This document shows, one piece after another, positions 1-5,566 of a DNA stretch of 8,192 nucleotides. Numbering within the stretch: position 1 is the stretch's first letter; the number at the start of each line of letters is the position of its first letter. Location: the NCBI GenBank assembly GCA_900321525.1, contig ONWL01000099.1:1-8192 (forward strand), read 5' to 3'. This DNA is from an uncultured Eubacteriales bacterium. Its GTDB lineage: Bacteria > Bacillota > Clostridia > Lachnospirales > Lachnospiraceae. The position numbers and the translations under genes were made by a program. The notes beneath the pieces were generated by a model, which saw only the letters and a program-made list of their open reading frames with translations, was not told the origin of the DNA and made no database searches.

Positions 1-736
1 CTTCCAGGTAATCTAACAGTGCCTGTTCCACCTCTTCTCCAAAGTAAACCATCACTTCCTTGCCGCCTTTTCGGTGGATGCGGATGCCTCCGTTGTCAAA
101 GTCTATGTCCTGTAAATCCAGTCCTACACATTCCGAGACACGGATGCCGGTGCCAAGAAGCAAGGTCATAATGGCAAGATCCCGCACTTTTGTCTTCTCG
201 TGGTATTGCTTCTGGCGTGGGGTCAAATTTTCGCCATTTTCCACTGTGTCTAACAGTTCTACAATTTCATTGACGTCCAGCCTGACAATTTGCTTGCTGT
301 GAATTTTGGGAAGACTGACCAGAGAGGCAGGGTTCTTTTCAATATCAAATTTTTCATAAAAATATCGATAGAAGGAGCGGACAGAAGAAATCTTCCGTTT
401 GATCCCCTGGGCCTGGTTATAGTGATAAAAATCTCCTGATCCGTCATAATATTTCAGATACTCCATATATTCTTCCAGATCTTTCGGCGTAACCTGCTCT
501 AGTTCCTGGAGAGTGATTTCTGTCACAGGTTTTTCCCGGAGTGCCGGATTTTGTTCCTGCAAAAACTGAAAAAACACGGTCAAATCATAGGCATACGCAA
601 TGCGGGTACGGGAGGATGTGCGCTGCTCAATTCCCCGAAAAAAGTCCTTGGCATAGGGTGGGAGAGAAGAGAGCATCTCCCGCAATTTCTGGGTAGATTC
701 AATATCAATTTGTTTGTGATAAGGTAATTTACTCAT
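1..736 (-). CDS. Tyrosine-type recombinase (XerC/XerD-like), C-terminus cut by window edge
   Basis: This is a site-specific DNA recombinase of the lambda integrase/Xer family. 245 codons are visible and the frame is open to the left edge. Residues about 30-130 form the helical SAM-like core-binding domain, and the catalytic domain begins near residue 150. The first catalytic arginine lies in TGIRVSE (R199) and the beta-hairpin lysine in HRKGGKE (K223). The later HxxR, His/Trp and nucleophilic Tyr would lie beyond the window, so activity cannot be judged. Two ATGs are adjacent (739 and 736). GGAGG at 742-746 lies 5 nt from the second and only 2 nt from the first, so I chose 736. The start lies inside the end of ttcA, so the two are translationally coupled. 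The setting next to housekeeping genes, with no attachment sites seen, suggests a resident Xer-like protein rather than a phage integrase, but that is inference. Confidence 0.9.
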   Translation of the reverse strand, partial: MSKLPYHKQIDIESTQKLREMLSSLPPYAKDFFRGIEQRTSSRTRIAYAYDLTVFFQFLQEQNPALREKPVTEITLQELEQVTPKDLEEYMEYLKYYDGSGDFYHYNQAQGIKRKISSVRSFYRYFYEKFDIEKNPASLVSLPKIHSKQIVRLDVNEIVELLDTVENGENLTPRQKQYHEKTKVRDLAIMTLLLGTGIRVSECVGLDLQDIDFDNGGIRIHRKGGKEVMVYFGEEVEQALLDYLE

Positions 737-1511
737 CATAACCTCCTGGCTGTTTGTGAGAGTGTGTAGGACTCTTTGGGGTTTTAGAACGGTTTCTGGC
801 AATCTGCCAGTCCTGGATATCACTGTTTTCGATGGCAGTGAATAAGCGTTTGCGCAGAGTGGGATCTTTGTGATACAATTCTTCTAAAAAAGTATGGGCA
901 TGGGTACGGGTAGTAGCCCCGTCTGCCGGACAAAGATTTTCCACAATGGGAAGTTGATATTTTCTGACAAAACTTAATATTTCATATTCTGAAATCGAAA
1001 TCAACGGACGAATCAGTGTCAGACCGGTTTGTTCCAGATAGGTATATGGTGAAAAGCTGTATAGACGGCTTTCATAATTCAGACTGAGAATGAAAGTGTC
1101 TACCACATCATCCATATGATGGGCGTAGGCAATCTTATTACAATGCAGCGCCTGCGCCTGCTGATTCAAAGCACCTTTTCGCAATTTGGCACAAAGGCTG
1201 CAGGAATAACTGTCTGTGGCACGTCTAGAGACAATCTGGGCGATTTCTGTCTGTACAATGGTGTAATTCACATCCAGTGTGTGACACAGGTCAGAAATTG
1301 CTGTAAAGTCCATGTCAAAGCCCAGATCCACGGTGATGGCTTCCAGTTCAAAAGGCGTTGGATAAAATCGGCGCAGACCTGCCAGAGCATACAAAAGAGT
1401 CAGGCTGTCCTTGCCGCCGGAGATACCAATAGCAATCCGGTCATGTGCCTGAATTAAATCATATTGCTGAATGGCACGTCGGGTATAACTGTATAATTTC
1501 TGTAAATTCAT
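729..1511 (-). CDS. ttcA: TtcA-family tRNA 2-thiocytidine biosynthesis protein
   Basis: A PP-loop ATPase of the TtcA family, 260 residues. TtcA adenylates cytidine 32 of certain tRNAs and replaces the oxygen with sulfur, using a [4Fe-4S] cluster. The PP-loop SGGKDS is at residues 31-36. The cluster ligands fit C104, C107 (CSLC) and C194 (ENLCPADG), matching the CxxC-plus-Cys pattern of characterised TtcA. The AHHMDDVVDT block at about 130-139 is also typical. The C-terminal 25 or so residues are polar and probably disordered. No other start is possible upstream, because an in-frame stop lies at 1521-1523. The nearest Shine-Dalgarno-like GGAG is about 13 nt upstream, so initiation may be weak. 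The gene is first in a unit with the recombinase and overlaps it by 8 nt. Substrate specificity in Firmicutes is inferred from the family, not shown here. Confidence 0.9.
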   Translation of the reverse strand: MNLQKLYSYTRRAIQQYDLIQAHDRIAIGISGGKDSLTLLYALAGLRRFYPTPFELEAITVDLGFDMDFTAISDLCHTLDVNYTIVQTEIAQIVSRRATDSYSCSLCAKLRKGALNQQAQALHCNKIAYAHHMDDVVDTFILSLNYESRLYSFSPYTYLEQTGLTLIRPLISISEYEILSFVRKYQLPIVENLCPADGATTRTHAHTFLEELYHKDPTLRKRLFTAIENSDIQDWQIARNRSKTPKSPTHSHKQPGGYDE

Positions 1512-1825
1512 AAAAGTGTTTCAACTCCATATATATTGTGTATTGAATGGACTTTCTGATATAATTCTTCGTTAAACTTGAGTTTTGCGAATAGTTATAT
1601 ACAGAAATATTATAGCGCAATTCTGTCTATTTGGCAAGTTTTTTGCAACAATTTTTATTTGATTTTACAAAAAAAGATCAAAAAACAAGCTCATTTCCGG
1701 TGCTTCAAAATCGAAAAAACCGTTCATGAGCCTGCTGTACAACAGAATCTGCGGGGTTGCACTATAATAAACAGTTTCTGTTATAAACAATAAAAATGAT
1801 TTCAGTCTAACTATGTATGGACAAT
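1512..1825. other. Gene-free spacer between ttcA and the LysM gene
   Basis: The spacer is AT-rich. Besides the ttcA promoter (1609-1637), it holds a weak AACAG/CTGTT hairpin near 1770-1782. Read on the minus strand, a T-rich tract follows this hairpin, so it could act as a poor terminator for the LysM gene. A 71-codon open frame on the plus strand (1578-1793) runs across the ttcA promoter, has no ribosome binding site and no protein-like features, and I do not regard it as a gene. Confidence 0.5.
1609..1637 (-). promoter_or_regulatory. Predicted sigma-A promoter for ttcA and the recombinase
   Basis: On the minus strand, TTGCCA (1632-1637) and TATAAT (1609-1614) are separated by exactly 17 bp. 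The leader to the ttcA ATG would be about 90 nt. No other good promoter is visible before ttcA. Confidence 0.65.
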
Positions 1826-2083
1826 TTATCTATAATATGCAATCGTCAAGTAATAACCTGCATAAATGGTAGATTCTGTCATACCGTTCATGAACTTCAA
1901 CTCATTCACATAAGACTGTACGCTGTCGTATTCCGGACTGACATACTGCTCTGCTATGGTCCAGAGTGTATCTCCTGGCTCAATCAAAATGCTGGTATAA
2001 TATTTCTCACGTTCACTTGAAATCTCATCTGCCTGTGCAGTGGTTCCAAGAAAACGAACCCCCAATACAAATAATAAAAGGAC
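1826..2083 (-). CDS. LysM-domain protein, YneA-like SOS gene; 5' end apparently disrupted
   Basis: The C-terminal 58 residues form a LysM peptidoglycan-binding domain (YYTSILIEPGDTLWTIAEQY onward, ending in LTIAYYR). A hydrophobic segment ending in GTTAQA precedes it, as in a signal peptide or membrane anchor. In Gram-positives, the gene divergent from lexA with this layout (YneA in Bacillus) is an SOS-induced cell-division inhibitor, and that role is inferred here from position and domain. The frame stays open to 2287, but only the part from about 2083 looks like the protein. A start at 2287 would lie inside the -35 box of its own promoter, and no in-frame start with a Shine-Dalgarno exists between 2252 and 2083. 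A hairpin terminator and a foreign-looking gene end occupy this gap. Starts in the other two frames at 2118 (ATG GCA ATG) or 2097 would join the LysM frame by a one-base change in the G5 run at 2059-2063. It is either a pseudogene or frameshifted. Confidence 0.6.
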   Translation of the reverse strand, partial: VLLLFVLGVRFLGTTAQADEISSEREKYYTSILIEPGDTLWTIAEQYVSPEYDSVQSYVNELKFMNGMTESTIYAGYYLTIAYYR

Positions 2084-2110
2084 TGTACACTGCCATGTAC
2101 AGTCCTTTTT
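2076..2110 (-). terminator. Strong hairpin inside the 5' region of the LysM gene
   Basis: A perfect 14-bp inverted repeat (AAAAGGACTGTACA, 2076-2089, and its complement, 2096-2109) encloses a 6-nt loop. On the minus strand the right arm runs into a T-rich tract (TTTTATTATTTG). On the plus strand it ends in TTTTT. It resembles a bidirectional Rho-independent terminator. Its position between the SOS promoter and the LysM coding part is unexpected. Confidence 0.6.
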
Positions 2111-2124
2111 GTCATTGCCATTAA

Positions 2125-2205
2125 TTATTCTGCTTCGTATTCTTCTGTCGGAATGGCTTTTTCGTATTCGTCGAGGATCATCTCCTGCAGCTGCTGCCAC
2201 TTGGT
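2125..2205 (-). pseudogene. C-terminal remnant of an unidentified gene (26 codons)
   Basis: In a frame different from the LysM frame, the minus strand encodes 26 codons between two stops. They read TKWQQLQEMILDEYEKAI and continue PTEEYEAE before TAA. The run is acidic, uses well-formed codons and looks like the natural C-terminus of a protein. The hairpin terminator follows 15 nt after the stop, as at the end of a complete gene. There is no start codon or upstream homologous sequence. It probably arrived together with the hairpin by recombination. I could not identify the parent protein. Confidence 0.35.
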
Positions 2206-2230
2206 TTATCCGAAAGAACGCGAACAAAAT

Positions 2231-2244
2231 CGAACACTTGTTCC
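2231..2244. promoter_or_regulatory. lexA: LexA box A
   Basis: CGAACACTTGTTCC matches the Gram-positive LexA consensus CGAAC-N4-GTTYG except for the last base. It lies in the early transcribed region of the LysM gene and shares one base with box B. An extra half-site, CGAAC, lies at 2221-2225, one helical turn away. Confidence 0.7.
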
Positions 2245-2257
2245 GAACATCTGTTTT
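2244..2257. promoter_or_regulatory. lexA: LexA box B
   Basis: CGAACATCTGTTTT has an intact left half and a degenerate right half. It covers the expected transcription start of the LysM gene. Confidence 0.5.
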
Positions 2258-2258
2258 T

Positions 2259-2287
2259 ATCTTACAACACGAACACATGTTTGTCAA
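2259..2287 (-). promoter_or_regulatory. SOS promoter of the LysM gene
   Basis: On the minus strand, a consensus TTGACA (2282-2287) and TAAGAT (2259-2264) are separated by 17 bp. A LexA box (2270-2283) fills the spacer and the edge of the -35 box, and another begins just past the -10 box. Transcription would start near 2252. Confidence 0.75.
2270..2283. promoter_or_regulatory. lexA: LexA box C
   Basis: CGAACACATGTTTG fits the B. subtilis consensus CGAACRNRYGTTYG at every position. It overlaps the -35 box and spacer of the LysM promoter, the classic place for LexA to block RNA polymerase. Confidence 0.85.
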
Positions 2288-2355
2288 TTGCTTTTTTTGT
2301 GTAATAGGAAATTTCTATGCAGAATTCCTTTCTTATAAAATCGAACAAACTTTCT

Positions 2356-2369
2356 TGAACATTTGTTTG
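2356..2369. promoter_or_regulatory. lexA: LexA box D, lexA autoregulation
   Basis: TGAACATTTGTTTG differs from the consensus only in the first base and overlaps the -35 element of the lexA promoter. A CGAAC half-site lies 14 bp upstream (2342-2346). Confidence 0.75.
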
Positions 2370-2395
2370 CGTTTTTCGCTCATTTGTGATAGAAT
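2367..2395 (+). promoter_or_regulatory. lexA: lexA promoter
   Basis: TTGCGT (2367-2372) and TAGAAT (2390-2395) are 17 bp apart. LexA box D covers the -35 element, so lexA should be autorepressed. The leader to the lexA ATG is about 75 nt. Confidence 0.6.
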
Positions 2396-2477
2396 AACAT
2401 TAGATGCAACCGTTTGGCATCGTGATGTGCAAAGGTGCTGAGCAGTTACGGGAAAGTTACGTTGGAGGTATGGTTTC

Positions 2478-3116
2478 ATGGCATATGGCAAGATTACAGC
2501 AAAACAGCAGGAAATTTTAGATTATTTGAAGAGTCAGATCATTAATAAAGGGTACCCGCCGGCAGTTCGTGAGATTTGTGAGGCGGTACATTTAAAGTCT
2601 ACTTCTTCTGTACATTCCCATCTGGAATCTTTAGAGAAAAATGGATATATTCGCCGTGACCCTACTAAGCCACGTGCCATCGAGATTTTGGATGATGAGT
2701 TTCATATGATGCGTACCGAGATCGTGAATCTGCCAGTAGTAGGTCGTGTGGCTGCCGGAGAACCCATTTTGGCAGTTCAGAATGTAGAGAACTACTTTCC
2801 TATCGCAGCGGAATATCTGCCTGTGGGGAAGGAAATATTTGTATTGGAAGTAAAGGGTGACAGTATGATCAATGCGGGAATTTATCATGGAGATCGACTG
2901 TTGATTGAGAAATGCAATACTGCGTCCAACGGAGAAATTGTAGTGGCATTGTTAGAGGATTCTGCTACCGTAAAGACTTTTTATAGGGAAAATGGTCATT
3001 ATCGTCTGCAACCGGAAAATGATGCATTGGAACCGATTATTACCGATCATGTAGAGATTTTAGGACGTGTGGTGAGTTTGTTCCGACCCGTGGTACAGTC
3101 TCCCGTTCTGCATTGA
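2478..3116 (+). CDS. lexA: LexA repressor, SOS regulator
   Basis: LexA represses SOS genes and cleaves itself when RecA filaments form on damaged DNA. The protein has 212 residues, the usual length. Residues 1-70 form the winged-helix DNA-binding domain, with the recognition helix around STSSVHSHLESL (41-52). The self-cleavage bond is A93-G94 in GRVAAGEP. The catalytic dyad is S129 (GDSM) and K166 (ATVKTF). All key residues are present, so the protein should be functional. GGAGG at 2464-2468 lies 9 nt before the ATG and supports this start. Another ATG at 2470 is in a different frame. The gene is transcribed alone, divergently from the LysM gene, with LexA boxes over both promoters, and ends at a bidirectional terminator. 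Confidence 0.97.
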   Translation: MAYGKITAKQQEILDYLKSQIINKGYPPAVREICEAVHLKSTSSVHSHLESLEKNGYIRRDPTKPRAIEILDDEFHMMRTEIVNLPVVGRVAAGEPILAVQNVENYFPIAAEYLPVGKEIFVLEVKGDSMINAGIYHGDRLLIEKCNTASNGEIVVALLEDSATVKTFYRENGHYRLQPENDALEPIITDHVEILGRVVSLFRPVVQSPVLH

Positions 3117-3184
3117 TGATACTAGGTCAGATACATATGGAATGACATGTTCTGCCATCAGAAAATAATTTTATAGCACATAAA

Positions 3185-3223
3185 AAGGGGCGACTAACAG
3201 GAAATTTTGGAGTGTCGCCCCTT
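3185..3223 (+). terminator. Bidirectional Rho-independent terminator
   Basis: The stem AAGGGGCGAC (3185-3194) pairs with GTCGCCCCTT (3214-3223) across a 19-nt loop. A T-rich tract follows on the plus strand (CTTCTTTTG), and TTTTTATG follows on the minus strand. It can end both lexA and the convergent small-protein operon. Confidence 0.85.
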
Positions 3224-3250
3224 CTTTTGCGTAGTCTTTTATCATAGATG

Positions 3251-3412
3251 CTAATTATCTTCTATACCACTCTGAGTATCATCTATCAATTTATCTACCA
3301 TCTTTTCTGCTTTTTCATATTCTTTTTCTTTCAAGGCTTCTTTTAAATCTTTTAAGTCTTGAAGCAATCTTCGTAAGTAACTTTTAAATACACTTACGCT
3401 ATTTTCCTCCAT
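3251..3412 (-). CDS. Small charged helical protein, function unknown
   Basis: A 53-residue hypothetical protein beginning MEENSVSVFKSYLRRLLQ. The middle (about residues 12-45) is a long, strongly charged amphipathic helix with alternating Leu and Lys/Glu, so a coiled coil or helical hairpin is likely. There is no signal peptide, membrane segment or cysteine. The frame extends 10 codons further to a GTG at 3442, but AAAGGAG at 3419-3425 lies 6 nt before the ATG at 3412, which decides the start. It follows the BlaI-type gene by 67 bp and could be its last operon member, or have its own weak promoter. It ends just before the bidirectional terminator. I do not recognise the family. Small helical proteins near regulators are sometimes adaptors, but nothing here shows that. 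Confidence 0.7.
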   Translation of the reverse strand: MEENSVSVFKSYLRRLLQDLKDLKEALKEKEYEKAEKMVDKLIDDTQSGIEDN

Positions 3413-3479
3413 GGAAAACTCCTTTCCTGTTATCTCCACCACATCTACATAATAACATATGAGTTGTAGTGTTTAAGTG

Positions 3480-3872
3480 TTATGTCTGCTTCTTTTCGAG
3501 TTTTTGCATTTCCTCCAACACTTGTATCAATGCCTGGCAGTCTTTGGCAGATAGTCGATAGGATTGCAATATGAGTGCAAGTGTCTTTACAGGTGTATGT
3601 AGTGCGGTTTTTCGTCTCAATGCACCAATTTCCTGCTCTAAGGCAGTCTGATAATCAATCAGCGAATAATATTGCCGCGCCTTTCCACTATCCTGATAAA
3701 AGACATAATCCTTCTCGTCCATACGATTCAGAAAAGAAATGATCGTATGTTTGCTCCAACCAGTCTCCTGCTCCAGAGCATGTGTCAACTGCATAATAGT
3801 CAATGGTTCATGCTGCCAGAGCTGCTGCAATATTTTCCATTCCGATTCGGTGACAACACGTGTCTCTTCCAT
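3480..3872 (-). CDS. BlaI/MecI/CopY-family transcriptional repressor
   Basis: A 130-residue winged-helix repressor of the penicillinase-repressor family. It has the family start (VTESEWKILQQLW, residues 7-19), then a helix-turn-helix with the recognition helix around GWSKHTIISFLNRM (38-51) and the wing at YVFYQDSGKARQYYSL. The C-terminal helices (about 75-125) would mediate dimerisation. Family members control beta-lactamase, copper or other stress genes and are released by proteolysis (BlaR1/MecR1) or ligand. No BlaR1-type sensor protease and no beta-lactamase lies in the window, so the target is unknown. AAAGGAG lies 10 nt upstream of the ATG. The gene starts 20 nt after the kinase-like gene, so the two are co-transcribed. 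Confidence 0.9.
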   Translation of the reverse strand: MEETRVVTESEWKILQQLWQHEPLTIMQLTHALEQETGWSKHTIISFLNRMDEKDYVFYQDSGKARQYYSLIDYQTALEQEIGALRRKTALHTPVKTLALILQSYRLSAKDCQALIQVLEEMQKLEKKQT

Positions 3873-3892
3873 GGTGGTGTAACTCCTTTTGA

Positions 3893-4516
3893 TTAGTTGC
3901 CGTAACGTGCTTTCAGGAAATTGTAGATCAGATCTACTGTTCCTTCGATTCCCAGAATGCTTCTGTTGATACAGAGATCGTATCCTCTGGAATCACCCCA
4001 TTTCTTATTGGTGAAATAATTATAATAGCTGGAACGCTGCTTGTCATTTTTACGAATGACATCCGGTGCTTTTTCCGGTGTTTTTCCATAGTTTTCGCAA
4101 ATATACTTGATCTTATCTTCCATATTTGCGGTAATAAAGATGCTGGTAGTTTCTGGATCATCTGCCAGCGCATAATCTGCGCAACGCCCAACAATCACAC
4201 AAGACTCCTGAGCAGCCAGTGACTTGATGGTATTGAACTGTGCCAGAAAGACCTTGTGGTTCAGGGGCATATCCAGATAGCCGGAAGCAAATCCCATGGC
4301 ATAATTTTCAGAAGCCAGAGAATACAAAAAGCTTCTGGTAGGCTTTTCATCATGCATTTCAAATACTTCCTCACACATGCCGCTGTTTTGCGCTGCTACA
4401 GTCAGCAACTCTTTGTCATAACACTTTACCCCTAACTTTTCAGCCAGTAACTGACCAATGACACGACCTTGGCTGCCACACTCACGTCCGATTGTTACAA
4501 TAATATTTCCATTCAT
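3893..4516 (-). CDS. Cytidylate kinase-like family protein
   Basis: A 207-residue protein of the Cytidylate_kin2 group (AAA-type nucleotide kinases related to Cmk). It opens with IIVTIGRECGSQGRVIGQ, the family's variant phosphate-binding loop (residues 5-22). This loop lacks the GKS/T of a classical Walker A, which is normal for this group. VIVGRCADY (107-115) is the second conserved block. A basic lid-like segment, KNDKQRSSYYNYF, follows about two thirds of the way in. The substrate is unproven, and most members are annotated only by similarity. The frame extends to 4585, but GGAGG at 4526-4530, 9 nt before the ATG at 4516, and the family N-terminus fix the start. It is first in an operon with the BlaI-type repressor. 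A separate true cmk is expected elsewhere in the genome. Confidence 0.88.
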   Translation of the reverse strand: MNGNIIVTIGRECGSQGRVIGQLLAEKLGVKCYDKELLTVAAQNSGMCEEVFEMHDEKPTRSFLYSLASENYAMGFASGYLDMPLNHKVFLAQFNTIKSLAAQESCVIVGRCADYALADDPETTSIFITANMEDKIKYICENYGKTPEKAPDVIRKNDKQRSSYYNYFTNKKWGDSRGYDLCINRSILGIEGTVDLIYNFLKARYGN

Positions 4517-4608
4517 AGCAAAAATCCTCCGTTTCTCAAATTGATAGGAAAGCTGTTTTGTTCTGAGACGAACACACTCTCCCACAGCTTCCTAAATGGA
4601 TTATCTCT

Positions 4609-4637
4609 ATTGTACTATAAATTTTTGTTGTTGAAAA
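4609..4637 (-). promoter_or_regulatory. Predicted promoter of the kinase/BlaI operon
   Basis: On the minus strand, TTTTCA (4632-4637) and TACAAT (4609-4614) are 17 bp apart. It lies after the trhA terminator and about 90 nt before the kinase start, so the operon is transcribed independently of trhA. Confidence 0.5.
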
Positions 4638-4691
4638 GTATTATTTTTCTAAGTCTAATCGTCTGAAAAATGGCAAAAACATATAAAAACA

Positions 4692-4718
4692 CCGTCTCTG
4701 TGAAAGGTACAGGGACGG
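4692..4718 (-). terminator. Rho-independent terminator of trhA
   Basis: CCGTCTCTGT (4692-4701) pairs with ACAGGGACGG (4709-4718), with one G-T pair and a 7-nt loop. On the minus strand it is followed by TGTTTTTAT. It begins 12 nt after the trhA stop. Confidence 0.85.
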
Positions 4719-4730
4719 CATTGTCATACA

Positions 4731-5378
4731 TTACACCAGATAATGATACATACAGATAAAATGACAGATGCTTCCACCTATGACAAACAAGTGGAACAAT
4801 TCGTGATTACCAAAATATTGCTTCTGTGGGAATAATGGCAGCTTCAAGGCATAAATGATGCCACCTACTGTATAAACAAGACCACCTGCCAGAAGCCATC
4901 CAAATGCGCCTGCTGGAAGTAGATGCAGGAGATCCTTGAATACAAAGATGCAAGTCCATCCCATTGCAATATAGATCACAGAAGAAAACCACTTAGGGCA
5001 AGTAATCCAAAGTGCCTTTACTGCCATCCCAAACAACGCAAGCCCCCAAATGACTGCAAGCAGGATATGTCCTTTTCGACCTCCTAGTACCAGCATACAA
5101 ATCGGTGTATAGGAGCCTGCGATCAACACAAAAATCATCATATGGTCAATTTTTCGGAAGATGCGCATTGCACTTGCTCTGACGGTTACACTGTGATACA
5201 GCGTACTGGCAGAATACAGTAATATCATACTGCAAATAAAGATTCCCATTCCTAACACAACATCTTTGTCTCCTGTCAGTGCGGATTTGATCAGCAATGG
5301 AAATGCCGCAATCACTGCCAACACTGCACCTGCCAAATGAGTCAACGCACTTCCTGGTTCTCTAATTGTAAATGTCAT
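4731..5378 (-). CDS. trhA: PAQR/hemolysin III family membrane protein (TrhA)
   Basis: A 215-residue integral membrane protein with about seven hydrophobic segments, the family's usual size. Known bacterial members are linked to membrane fluidity homeostasis. The old name hemolysin III does not imply a toxin. The conserved metal-site residues of the PAQR fold are visible: SASTLYH (H62) in the second helix, KIDH (D78, H79), and HELFH (H192, H196) in the last helix, with E7 in REPGSALTHLAG near the N-terminus. Related PAQR proteins bind zinc and may be hydrolases acting on ceramide-like or other lipids, but activity here is inferred. GGGGG at 5387-5391, 8 nt before the ATG, supports the start. 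It is a single-gene unit with its own terminator and an unusual palindromic promoter region. Confidence 0.93.
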   Translation of the reverse strand: MTFTIREPGSALTHLAGAVLAVIAAFPLLIKSALTGDKDVVLGMGIFICSMILLYSASTLYHSVTVRASAMRIFRKIDHMMIFVLIAGSYTPICMLVLGGRKGHILLAVIWGLALFGMAVKALWITCPKWFSSVIYIAMGWTCIFVFKDLLHLLPAGAFGWLLAGGLVYTVGGIIYALKLPLFPQKQYFGNHELFHLFVIGGSICHFICMYHYLV

Positions 5379-5389
5379 ATCTCATTCCC

Positions 5390-5500
5390 CCTATCATCGG
5401 TTTTTGAAAAACTTTATATGCGTTATAATATACCACTGTAAAAACTTTGTCAAGTGGTATGAGATAACTTTTTATAAGTTTTTCAAAAACTTATCATAGG
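5390..5500. repeat. 111-bp imperfect palindrome covering the trhA promoter
   Basis: The sequence is an inverted repeat around position 5445 over almost its whole length. By hand count, 40 of 55 positions per arm are Watson-Crick complementary. The longest runs are 15 bp (5400-5414 with 5476-5490), 8 bp (5430-5437 with 5453-5460), and 5 bp at 5422-5426 and at the outer ends (5390-5394). Each arm also contains its own small dyad, GTTTTT-N-AAAAAC (5400-5412 and 5478-5490). It may be paired operators for a dimeric repressor, or a miniature palindromic element. Confidence 0.7.
5425..5453 (-). promoter_or_regulatory. trhA: trhA promoter
   Basis: On the minus strand, a consensus TTGACA (5448-5453) and TATTAT (5425-5430) are 17 bp apart. 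An ATACCACT/AGTGGTAT inverted repeat (5430-5437 and 5453-5460) exactly brackets the spacer, an operator-like arrangement. Confidence 0.75.
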
Positions 5501-5506
5501 ATATTG

Positions 5507-5535
5507 TTGACTTGTGATGAGTTTTTCTATATAAT
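5507..5535 (+). promoter_or_regulatory. Promoter of the DUF1836 gene
   Basis: TTGACT (5507-5512) and TATAAT (5530-5535) are separated by 17 bp. The promoter lies just outside the palindrome and is divergent to trhA. The leader to the DUF1836 ATG is about 60 nt. Confidence 0.75.
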
Positions 5536-5566
5536 CAGGTTAGTATGATAGAGAAAGGAAGTAACT

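Noticed and set aside
1..736. Integrase marking a prophage or integrative element
   Set aside because: No attachment site, excisionase, phage or conjugation gene is nearby. The coupling to ttcA and the housekeeping context argue for a resident gene, although the left flank is not visible.
1578..1793. 71-codon open frame on the plus strand
   Set aside because: It lacks a ribosome binding site, has low-complexity composition and overlaps the predicted ttcA promoter.
2097..2118. Alternative LysM starts in other frames (MAMTKRTVH and MAVYSPFII)
   Set aside because: Neither is in the LysM frame as written. Both need a one-base change, so they are kept only as frameshift scenarios, not as annotated starts.
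2040..2441. 133-codon plus-strand open frame across the lexA upstream region
   Set aside because: It runs through LexA boxes, the terminator hairpin and both promoters, has no Shine-Dalgarno sequence and no recognisable domain.
3445..3469. CTACA/TGTAG inverted repeat between the BlaI-type gene and the small gene as a BlaI operator
   Set aside because: The 15-bp spacing and the arms do not match the compact TACA-TGTA palindrome known for BlaI/MecI operators.
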